From contig CM040746.1 of the NCBI GenBank assembly GCA_022829145.1, forward strand, positions 5,635,184-5,699,183: 64,000 nt of DNA. The letters run 5' to 3'. The position numbers were made by a program, and so were the translations under genes. A model generated the notes under the pieces. The model saw only the letters and a program-made list of their open reading frames with translations, ran no database searches and was not told where the DNA came from. The DNA comes from Albula goreensis (taxonomy: Eukaryota > Chordata > Actinopteri > Albuliformes > Albulidae). Of this stretch, positions 1 to 11,846 are shown one piece after another (within the stretch, counting starts at the first letter, position 1; the number at the start of each line of letters is the position of its first letter).

Positions 1-1
1 T

Positions 2-841
2 GCAGTCCATCTCCACAGCGGCTCAATGAAACTGTCAGGGGAAGTGTCCGAGAAGAGTTCTCTGACCCCCTCCATGCGGAAAAAATACTTAAAAGATCTG
101 TTGGTGAACAACGGTTTGCACAGTGGGCTCGGGAGCATACTTATCTCATCCAGGAACTCGCGCACATTTTCCAGAGACTGTGACCAAGACGCACCTTACA
201 GCTCGGAGGAGGGCAACAACAGTGCTTTCTGGGCTCTGGATCCATTGGAGCATGCGTGGATGCTTATGGTTGTGGATGGGAATTTTGACACCATCGTGGA
301 CTATCTCTCTGAGGATTGCAGTTTGTTGACTAAAAAGGACTTCGTCAGTGGTTTCACCGCGATCCACTGGTTGGCAAAGTACGGCAGGGGCGAGACGCTG
401 GTCAAGCTGCTGAGGTACGCTGAAAGACAGGAATGGCCCGTGGATGTAAACTTGAAAGGAAGCGGGGGTCTTACGCCGCTTCATGTGGCTGCGATGCACG
501 GTCAGTACATGGTAGTTAAAATTTTGGTCGGCGCGTTTAGTGCTAATGTGGAAGTAATGGACTACAATGGGAAGAGAGCATGGCAATATCTAAAGACCAA
601 CGCCCCTGCGGAGATCAAAGAGCTCCTGGGCGGAACGGATGATGAATACGACACGGTGGGTTATCATAACGCAAACAACAACAGTGGGAGCGCCTCACAG
701 TCCTCTAAAAGAGAGGAGGACGAGGTGGACTCGTTCACTAGGAGGAATGACCGCTCGATTTTTGGGTCTTTCCGAAAGTTCCTGGCCCCCATATTTAGTT
801 TTGCTACTAGAAACACGACTCACTCCACGGACTCTCAGTAA
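2..841 (+). CDS. sowahd: Sosondowah ankyrin-repeat protein D (sowahd), 5'-truncated by window edge
   Basis: Ankyrin-repeat protein of the SOWAH family; its molecular role is poorly known. The frame is open from base 2 to the TAA at 839-841. An ATG at 26 would give 271 aa, but codons upstream of it are also open, so the true start probably lies outside the window. Numbered from that ATG, the family core begins near residue 73 (DPLEHAWMLMVVDGNF) and is followed by two ankyrin units, TAIHWLAKYG (about 113-122) and GLTPLHVAAMHG (about 149-160), then an acidic and serine-rich tail. No intron is seen. The paralogue is inferred from synteny, because SOWAHD lies beside RPL39 and UPF3B in mammals; sowaha-c remain possible on sequence alone. 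Confidence 0.85.
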   Translation, partial: AVHLHSGSMKLSGEVSEKSSLTPSMRKKYLKDLLVNNGLHSGLGSILISSRNSRTFSRDCDQDAPYSSEEGNNSAFWALDPLEHAWMLMVVDGNFDTIVDYLSEDCSLLTKKDFVSGFTAIHWLAKYGRGETLVKLLRYAERQEWPVDVNLKGSGGLTPLHVAAMHGQYMVVKILVGAFSANVEVMDYNGKRAWQYLKTNAPAEIKELLGGTDDEYDTVGYHNANNNSGSASQSSKREEDEVDSFTRRNDRSIFGSFRKFLAPIFSFATRNTTHSTDSQ

Positions 842-1575
842 AAGTCTGACAATCAAAGAAACAATAGACAGTGTAAATGTTCCCTGCTTAACATTAAGAA
901 GCCATATTTACTGTACATGAAGCTTCATGGTAAAATGAAAGGAATTACGACAATCAAGTGAAATATTGTACTACATGTTCTTATTAATGTTGGAACATGC
1001 ATGTAATAACAAGGCATAGTTTTTCCTCAGCTGTTGCCTCCTCCGTCTGAACATTTTTGAAGCAGTATGTAAATGTGTATTTGAAGCACTAAATCAGTAT
1101 ATTTTTAAAGTTTAAACCTGAATGTCATGCCAGCCATTGTTTAGTTGTAAAATGTGCACTTTATTGTAACAAAGCATTTTGTACACTGTTTTGTCTCTTG
1201 ATTTTTGCACCTTACATTTCCACATTTTTCAGAGAAAGGCTAGTATCTGAGAATTGCAAAGGGAGATCATGGAATTTCCATGTCATGCTCTGTTGTACAA
1301 CTGAAAAAGGAAACATTATATATTTAAATAGGAAACAATTAATGGGAATTTGTGAATTGCATTGAACAATTGGGTAGCTGTAGATTATAGTGATGAATTT
1401 TGGTAAATTGTAATGGGCGTAATGGAGGAAAAAATACAAAGAAAATCACCATTCCTATAAACAGAGCAACTGTTTCCCTGACAGTTTTGCCAATATGCTT
1501 TCACTTCTGCCTGTCAATGTTTTTTTTTTTTTTTTTTACAGTCCAATACTGAAATAAACAGATCTTCTTTTCAGG
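842..1575 (+). other. sowahd: sowahd 3' UTR
   Basis: AT-rich non-coding sequence after the sowahd stop. It ends with a T17 tract followed by AATAAA at 1553-1558, the first good poly(A) signal downstream. The extent is inferred. Confidence 0.5.
1553..1558 (+). terminator. sowahd: Poly(A) signal, sowahd
   Basis: Canonical AATAAA about 710 bp after the sowahd stop codon; the next 20-30 bases are T-rich. Confidence 0.5.
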
Positions 1576-1579
1576 AACA

Positions 1580-3150
1580 ATCGTTTAATAGATTTTCAAA
1601 TAGCCCATAGCAAAAGTACAGTTAACACATAGCTACTGGTGCGTGCAGCACACGACATTAACCCAGAAATGCCTGCTGTCTCTGATGGACGATTTGACAG
1701 ACCTAAAGGCTACAGCCTCCCACAGCTGCTGGGAATCGCTGGCAACCTGACAAGGCAGTGACCACATCCTGCAGCATCTCAAAAGACAAATTCTGTAACC
1801 ACATAAAGGTCAGATTAATATATTTACAGCATGTAATACTGATTCCTTAGTAACTGTGGCAAAGCACAAAAGCTGTGTGTACACAAAGGGCTTGGGGTGC
1901 TTATGAATATTTTAACACTCAGCTTCCAGACACCCCAAGGAGGTGGAAATACCATGTTGCCATTTCTTGGTTGTCACTGTGACTCAGCTTGGTCAGTACA
2001 AGAGCACTCACATGCAGTCAAAAACACCATTATGACCACTGTCCAATGGCAGGTCATCACTGTTATTGTTCAGCTACCAATTCTGAATACAAAGAGCCCT
2101 AGTTATACCTTAAAGCAGGGGTCTCAAAAGCCATACCAGGGATTGCCGTGCATATGTAGGTCTTTACTAAAAAACCAAGCGTTTCCTCCTTTTGCTGAAT
2201 TACTTAATCCAGATGCATCTGTGTTAAAGCAGAAAATAGATGCTACTGATTGGACGATACCAAATCATTTTATGTGTGAAATCTTCAAACCACAGCCCTC
2301 AGTGGTGACTGGAGTAAACCAGCACACACACAGCCTCCATGGTGACTACAGTAAAACCAGCACACACACAGACTCCATGGTGACTACAGTAAAACCAGCA
2401 CACACACAGCCTCCATGGTGACTACAGTAAAACCAGCACACACACAGCCTCCATGGTGACTATAGTAAAACCAGCACACACACAGCCTCCATGGTGACTA
2501 CAGTAAAACCAGCACATACACAGCCTCCATGGTGACTACAGTAAAACCAGCACACACACAAACTCCATGGAGACTACAGCAAAACCAGCACACACACAGA
2601 CTCCATGGTGACTACAGCAAAACCAGCACACACACAGACTCCATGGTGACTACAGCAAAACCAGCACACACACAGACTCCATGGTGACTACAGCAAAACC
2701 AGCACACACACAGCCTCCATGGTGACTACAGTAAAACCAGCACACACACAGACTCCATGGCACCAAGTTTGACCCGTGATGGGCACACAATTAACCAATA
2801 CCAGTAATTATACTCCATTTCTATTTCTGGGTCATCTTAAATGGGGGAAAAACATTACATTTAAGCCTACTCAAATCATAACACATCTAGACGTATGTTT
2901 TCCAAGAACAACTTTGAATATAAAAGCTGGCATGCAAGCAACCTATTCAAGTAATCAGGGGGGATGTGAAGCATGCTTCCAGTAATGGTTCTCTGCAGAT
3001 GGATAATTTATGCGTCTTGCTGCACATCCATTAGCTTGACATGTTACTTAGAGAGAAAAGCACTTCCTGAAGCTGAAACCCCATGACCCCATTAGCAGAG
3101 CATATGGCCTAACCAAAAAAACACACTTTCCCATATTCTCTGTTTCACTT
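1580..3150. other. Intergenic spacer, sowahd-rpl39
   Basis: Convergent spacer between sowahd (+) and rpl39 (-). Apart from the 38-bp minisatellite at 2303-2761 I see no gene. The 174-aa open frame at 1897-2421 runs into the repeat and resembles nothing known. Confidence 0.6.
2303..2761. repeat. 38-bp minisatellite, about 12 copies
   Basis: Direct tandem array with a 38-bp period. Each unit has a CACACACA core, then CCTCCATGG or ACTCCATGG, then TGACTACAG and TAAAACCAG. Copies differ by single substitutions (cagcctcc or cagactcc, agtaaaa or agcaaaa), arranged in blocks, which points to recent local amplification. Confidence 0.95.
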
Positions 3151-3158
3151 CATCTGTT

Positions 3159-3164
3159 TTTATT
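3159..3164 (-). terminator. rpl39: Poly(A) signal, rpl39
   Basis: TTTATT on the plus strand reads AATAAA on the minus strand, 145-150 bp downstream of the rpl39 stop codon at 3309-3311. Confidence 0.7.
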
Positions 3165-3308
3165 GTTGACACACAAAGATGAGTGGAGTCTCTGTACAAA
3201 AACATGAGGCTGCAGTCAAGGCAGTCATGGCTTCTCTCCAGGTGCGGCCCCAGCTGGTGTCCATGGGCCGCAGTGAGACGGGGGGAGCCGGCAGGAGGAC
3301 AGGGCCGT

Positions 3309-6026
<2,718 letters not shown>

Positions 6027-6063
6027 TATGAATCCTCCGTCCTGTCACCACAATGGCGGCTGT

Positions 6064-6077
6064 CGAAAAGAGAGAAC
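6064..6077 (-). promoter_or_regulatory. rpl39: Probable 5' TOP tract / start region of rpl39
   Basis: On the minus strand TTCTCTCTTTTCG lies about 40 nt upstream of the ATG. Ribosomal-protein mRNAs normally start at a C within such a pyrimidine run (5' TOP), which gives mTOR/LARP1-dependent translation. The exact start base cannot be fixed from sequence. Confidence 0.6.
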
Positions 6078-6079
6078 TC

Positions 6080-6535
6080 TGGGAAACGGCATCAATGAAA
6101 TGGTTTTGGATACGTCAGCGCCACCCAGCGGACGCCAAAAAAAATGGCACTGATAAAAGCTGATATGTTCAGGAAGTGCGCTTGACATCATGGCTAATTG
6201 CCTGCACGGAATTACAGCCAATTTCTCCTAAAGATTAGCCCCTTTTCAGCTACTGTCATGATATTTTGCACATATTTGCGTCTCGCCATGAGAAATATCG
6301 AATTAGTCCACCCACTAGATGTCCTGCTTATTAGATTGTTGTCCACCGCATAGTCATATGTGAATAATGAAACACCACTTGGCCAATTTTGCCAAACGCT
6401 GGGTGACTTACGTGTCTTACAAGAGTGACACAGCGTTTGAAAACTGCACTCATTTTCATAAGTTGTGATGAATACATGAACATCTACTGTGGAGATTCCT
6501 TCATTGGATCAACTATTCCTGGTGATTTTTCAGCT
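6080..6535. other. Intergenic sequence upstream of rpl39
   Basis: AT-rich sequence between the rpl39 promoter and the repeat block that starts near 6540. No gene or recognised element seen. Confidence 0.5.
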
Positions 6536-6539
6536 TCAT

Positions 6540-7330
6540 TAGGTATTTCTGCAAGCTCTTTATAGACTATAGCCTTATGTCTTTTCTAAACTTTCAATAT
6601 AACACATATATTTCATTGACTTCTTTTCAAATATTTTCTGATTGATTTTTTTCCTGCATGTATGGAAAATACAACTGCTTTACCACCATTTAAAGTAAAA
6701 TAAATATATTTTGCATCAACCAATTTCCCTACATTTTTGAGGTAAGACTATAGTCATGTCTTTTCTGGATTTTCAGCACAACTCATTGATCTCATTCTCT
6801 CCCTTTCAAACAATGTCTGACAACCTTCTCTTGCATGGGTGGATGATATAACTGATTAACAATCATCTAACTTAAAAAAATTCAATAATTTTCTGTCAAT
6901 CCATTTTTTTTTATTTTTGGGGCAAGACAATTTTATTTTTCAGCACAACACTCCGGTTCCATTTGCTCACATTCAAATCATTTCAGAAAAGTTTTTCTTG
7001 CATGGGTGAATATAGCAGATTTACTATCATTTAGAGTAAAAAGAAATATTTAAATAAATATTAAATTAAATATTTTATAATATTTTTCTGTCATTGCTTT
7101 TTTCCACATGTTTGAGGTAAGACGATACAGTCTTAAGTCTATTATGGATTTTCACCACAATACACAGTTCTCATTTACTCACATTCAAATAATTTTTGAC
7201 CAAGCTCAATGAAATAATTTGATTGAAAAATATAGCTGATTAACTATCATTTAAAATAAAAAATCAAATAGTTTTCTGTCAACCCATTTTTGAATTCTTT
7301 TGGAGGTAATAGTATAGTTTCTACTATCCC
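6540..7330. repeat. Diverged tandem repeat, about 185-bp unit, 4+ copies
   Basis: Recurring landmarks define four to five degenerate units: AAGAC-A-TATAGT (near 6562, 6745, 6925, 7120, 7310), a trailing TTTTCAGCACAAC or TTTTCACCACAAT, TTGCATGGGTG and variants, a CTATCATTTA-like AT stretch, and TTTTCTGTCAA-CC. Spacing is about 180-195 bp. Divergence between copies is high, so this looks like an old satellite-type array. No coding capacity. Confidence 0.7.
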
Positions 7331-7539
7331 TTATAACTTAACAAGTTAGCTTTACCAATCAGCAAGTGCATAAATACTGCATGACTGCAGGGCGGAGGCA
7401 GAGACAAATAGCTGTGTTTACCGCTACCAATACAGCGACAAGGTAATGCTACTGTTTTAAAAATATGTATTCCTATGATAGTCATTGGTCGGTTTCATTT
7501 AAAACATCGCGTCATTGATATTTTGTCCTTTTTTGCTTA

Positions 7540-8520
7540 GCCGTTCTGTTAAGCCTGTCGTATGTAGCGATCAGAATTAACTGCCTGCTTTCTGCTGCGT
7601 AAAACTGTGACATCATAGAGCTGGTGCAAAATTTCTGCTTCCCACAAGACCTCTGTGACGTCAACAAAAAAAATATGTATAAAAAAGAGGAAACGCTGCA
7701 ATAACTAACGTGGGAACACAGGTAAGTAGGACTGACAGGAGAACTTCGGCTGGAGAAGGTAAGGGAGGTTTGCCTCTATCATTAATTTGGGAAGAAACTA
7801 GGCTCATGGCGTAGTTTAAGTATATAGCACTCTTGCCAGTCAGGTTGTTGGGCTTAAAATACAGTAGCTGAATGAAAATTTCATGACTGGTCGCTGTAGC
7901 TTTTGCAGCTGGACTAAAAGGTAAAATTAATAAGCTTTGAACTCTGTTTAACAATGAATAGACTCCCCATGGAGTGGTGTGCATGCCACCCTTTGAGCAT
8001 AGTTACTAACAGCCACTTATGTGCTTGATGACCTTTTAGATGCATTTGTATGTCAACAGGTTTGCTGTTGAAATGGATTTTCTCTTTAAATGTGGTATTT
8101 TTTTGCCTTCTAAGCTGCCAAAAGGCTCAGACAAGTTTGCTGTGCAATTAATTCAGGAAGAAACTAAAGTGGCAGCAATCCTTAAGTTTGAGGGCTAAAA
8201 AAGGATTTCTAATAGGCAAATTTCTAATAGACTCCAAAAACAACAGATTTGTGTAATAACTGAAGGTTTTTACACCGCCAAGCCATTTTGTTAAAACTGT
8301 TGTATGTAATTCTGTCAGAATAACCTCTCTGCTTTTTGCTGTGCAATAGTTTGAAATGGTAGGTATTCAGAAACTGTGACATCACAGTTTCTGGGGCAAC
8401 GTGGAAGACCCAGGTAAGTACAGGATAACTTCGGTTGCAAGAGGGTAAGGCAAGTTTTTTTTTTTTTTGTATTTTTTTTTTAAATTTGTAATTAATTGCG
8501 GAAGAAACTAGACTCCAGGC
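7540..8520. repeat. Duplicated segment, two diverged copies about 740 bp apart
   Basis: The stretch 7540-7830 reappears in diverged form at 8278-8520. Shared landmarks, in order: AGCC-TT-TGTTAA, TGT-GTATGTA, TCAGAAT, CTGCTTTCTGCTG or CTGCTTTTTGCTG, ACTGTGACATCA, CAGGTAAGTA, GAACTTCGG or TAACTTCGG, GGTAAGG, ATTAATT, GGAAGAAACTAG. The copies are interrupted by unrelated sequence and homopolymers. Confidence 0.7.
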
Positions 8521-9290
8521 GTGCTTTAAGCCGGAGCAAAAAAGACAATCCACATAGTCGCTGAATGTGACTGCCAAGATTTGGGGGTTGGGGGTGTCGG
8601 AGACGGAGGCCTCATGGTACCTTAAGTTCCATCTCAGAGGCCATTGAGCTGGAAAGATTTCCAGAGCCTCCAAAATCATGCCTGCTGGAAACAGCTGTGG
8701 CAGATGACAATGACAAAGAGGAGGAGTTTGAGCTTTGTCAATGTTGGACAAAAACGTTTTTCTTTATCATTAATTGGGAAAGAAACTTGACTCCAGGCAT
8801 ACTTTAAGCCGGAGCAAAAAAGAAATGAAGTCGCTGAATGTGACTGCCAAGATTTGGCGCGTGGGGGTGTCAGTGACAGAGGCCTCATGGTACCTTAACT
8901 TCCATCTCAGAGGCCATTGAGCTGGAAAGATTTCCAGAGCCTCCAAAATCATGCCCGCTGGAAACAGCTGTGGCAGATGACACTGAGGAAGAGGAGGAGT
9001 TTGAGCTTTGTCAATGTTGGACAAAACATTTTCTTTATCATTAATTGGGAAAGAAACTTGACTCCAGGCATACTTTAAGCCGGAGCAAAAAAGACAATCC
9101 ACATAGTCGCTGAATGTGACTGCCAAGATTTGGCGTGTGGGGGTGTCAGACAGAGGCCTCATGGTACCTTAAGTTCCATCTCAGAGGCCATTGAGCTGGA
9201 AAGATTTCCAGAGCCTCCAGAATCATGCCTGCTGGAAACAGCTGTGGCAAATGACAATGAGGAAGAGGAGGAGTTTGAGCTAGTTGAGCA
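8491..9290. repeat. Tandem triplication, about 275-bp unit
   Basis: Three copies start near 8491, 8768 and 9039. The landmark GACTCCAGGC is at 8511, 8789 and 9060, giving periods of 278 and 271 bp. Each copy runs through TTTAAGCCGGAGCAAAAAAG, GTCGCTGAATGTGACTGCC, CATTGAGCTGGAAAGATTTC and GAGGAGGAGTTTGAGCT. Similarity is high, with small indels. The plus strand has an acidic open stretch (EEEEEFEL) in copies B and C, but small indels change the frame between copies. That argues against conserved coding. Confidence 0.9.
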
Positions 9291-9299
9291 TTATGTGTA

Positions 9300-10960
9300 A
9301 ATAGTAATATTTGTTAATATTTTAATTTTAATATGGATATTTCTGGTTCTTTTCCAGGTTTGTCCTCCCTACAGGATGATCAGGCCCATTTGCTCTTAAA
9401 GTTTTCACTTTTGTCGCCTTTTCAGGGGCAGGGAGGGAATTTTCCACCTTTTCTTCTTTACATCCAGCCAAAGTCTAGCTAATCTGGCAAACTGCCACAC
9501 TGGCTGATGTAAAGTTTTTGGTGGTTTTTCGCCCTCTCAAGAGCAAATATAAAGGGCTCAGGACAGCAAATAATTGGCAACAAGATGAAGTTAAGATGTT
9601 TCAAATAAACAAAAATAATTGGCCAAAAATATTTTGTGAAGTGTGCTTTGTTAAAGAGGACTGGATTACTGCAAAGAAAATTGGAACACATTTCTGCTAG
9701 AAAGGGGGCTTTCATTTAAGTTATAGGCCATCATATGGTAATATGTGTGGCCAATGTATGATCCAGACTGTGGCAGGCCATCACAACAACAGTGTTAAAA
9801 ATAAAGTATCTTGACCAGTCATAGTTTTTGGGAGCTGTGCAGTCAAGACTATGTTTTATTCTCATTTCCAAAAATGTTACTTGATTCATTTCATGGCTAA
9901 CACATGAAAGACACTGCACATATGTAGATGCACAAATGTTTTGTTTATATCAAAACAATAATTTAAAGGTTGTAATGCTTTCTACCAATCAATAAATATT
10001 GTTTAAAAACTGTGTGACATTCTCTTCTTCATTATGAGGAGAGTCTTTGGGACAAAACATGTTTTGAGAAACATTTGGAAGTATTTCTGATTACTTTTTC
10101 TACCATTAATCATACATATACATAACTTTACATTATATTTAGACAAAAAAGTACAAATTGAGGTATCCTATTTTTTCACTTTTTGGAGATTTGGAATGTT
10201 TCGGAATGTTTGTGTGTCAGAAGCTGGTGTGTTCAAATTACCAGAATCTTCTGAATTTGTCCTCTGGCATTGTGACTGAGTCCAACACAGTTTCAGTGGC
10301 TGTTTGGAATCACCACAATCTACCGTTACAACCCGGCCCATTTGGTTAATGTACTATCTGTGGTATTAACATGGTAAAGGGCTGCAGGCCAGCAGTAGGG
10401 TGTTCCAGCCTGTATGGGGTGTGGAGTTGTGTGATCCATGAAGTTGGCAAAGTTCTGAGTCTGCCCAGACAGAAAGGGTGCGAGGACTGAGAGGTCCATC
10501 GTCGTCATAGTCTGGGTCAAAGTGCTGTTGGTTGGGTGGGGGGTGGAGAAAGAAAGACCCAGCGTTTGGAGTCAGACATTTCACAGAGACCTCTGCAGGA
10601 CTGCTGGAATTCTTTCATCACACAAAGAAAAATACTAATAAACGTAACTGATGCAAATGCCAATAGAATATCAATGTATTATTTAATTCCCTTAACAACA
10701 TAAGAGTATGCACCACTGCTATGTGCATGACTACTGCACACGAGGGATTACGGGCGATGAATCATGAAAGGGGATTGTGTCCTGTCAAAGTGTGGGAGAG
10801 TCAAGTGAACACCTACCTCACACTGACGCCACGAGGTGGAGGATTAAGCTCGGGCCCCTGGTCCCCCAGCCTTGCCCTTATCCTCCGGCGCAGCCAACAT
10901 CTTCCTTTATATTATACCTTGATGACATCATTTTAGTTTACAAGCTAAAATGCTTGCTAA
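9300..10960. other. Intergenic sequence between repeat block and upf3b 3' end
   Basis: A splice-acceptor-like CTTTTCCAG ends near 9358 and a CAATAAATATT motif lies near 9990 (plus strand), but no convincing coding exon links them. A minus-strand open stretch at 10326-10530 is described separately. Otherwise nothing recognised. Confidence 0.4.
10326..10534 (-). other. Possible orphan coding exon, unrecognised
   Basis: On the minus strand an acceptor-like CCAACCAACAG precedes a stretch open in more than one frame. One frame holds MDLSVLAPFLSGQTQNF and ends in a stop near 10326; another begins HFDPDYDDDGPLSP. Its base composition is richer than the flanks. No family is recognised and no partner exon was found. 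It could be a decayed gene, a transposon piece or chance. Confidence 0.2.
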
Positions 10961-10980
10961 AATGAGTTAGGCACATGCAC

Positions 10981-10986
10981 TTTATT
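10981..10986 (-). terminator. upf3b: Candidate poly(A) signal, upf3b
   Basis: TTTATT on the plus strand reads AATAAA on the minus strand, about 860 bp after the upf3b stop. A second TTTATT lies about 16 bp further on the plus strand (10997-11002). The 3' UTR would span about 10965-11846. Confidence 0.45.
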
Positions 10987-11518
10987 TTGCACAAATTTTA
11001 TTTCAGGGTCTTCAAAGCATTTCATTTAAGTAAGGAATTACACTGGTATTAAATGTGCACCTTGTCATTTCAGATGCTTATGCTCGTAAACTGTAGTAGC
11101 AAACTATGCAGCTGGGCAGTCGTCTCAAATGCTAATCCTACTCTGCAACTTTTCAGTGATAACTGACCTGAGGAACAGTCTTTTTTTACACTAAATTTGA
11201 CGATAATAGAACAATGCTTCCATGCCTTGGGACCACAGGAAATGACAAACAGACTGACACCGGGGTGGGAGGAACTCATGCGTGCTGCCTTAGAAACACA
11301 AACGCTAAATGGGTTGAGGAAGAACTGGATATCATTGCAAAAGACTTTGCACTCTTGAAAACGAAGAAGATCATTCTATATCGGCCTCTTCAGGGCGCAG
11401 AGTGAATGCATGAACTATGAAGGTGCCAGCCTTGCAGATATGTGTATGAACCCTAGCTTTTCAACATAGTACAGCATTGTTTGGCTGCGTGCCCTCTGTA
11501 AGGTCACTTTTGGTTCAG

Positions 11519-11640
11519 CTGTCCAGTGAGTTTTGGCCTATCAGAGCAGCCCCTGGGCGAGCTCCAGTGAGTTTTGGCCTATCAGAGCAACTCCTGGGCG
11601 AGCTCCAGTGAGTTTTGGCCTCTCGGAGCAGTCCCTGGGT
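11519..11640. repeat. 41-bp repeat, 3 copies, in upf3b 3' UTR
   Basis: Three direct copies containing CCAGTGAGTTTTGGCCT-TC, then GAGCA and CCCTGGGCGAGCT. They start about 200 bp after the upf3b stop, so they would be in its 3' UTR. Confidence 0.85.
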
Positions 11641-11846
11641 GTTTGTACAGCGACAGCTTCCCCTTGCCGCTCACAGAAGCACAGGCGGGGGCTGGTTCAG
11701 GCACTGGAGGGTGACACAGGCACCAATCATGAGGCGGGAAAGGGGAGGAGGGAGAGGCTGGCAGGGCGTGGCCTGCAGCAGCTCGGAGGCCTGCTCGACC
11801 GTTGCCTGGTCCCTGCTGCACTCGTCTCTCGTCTGCCTCTTCCCCA

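Noticed and set aside
8224..9162. Minus-strand ORFs of 70-175 aa in the triplicated block
   Set aside because: They repeat with the 275-bp unit, change frame between copies and have no family signature.
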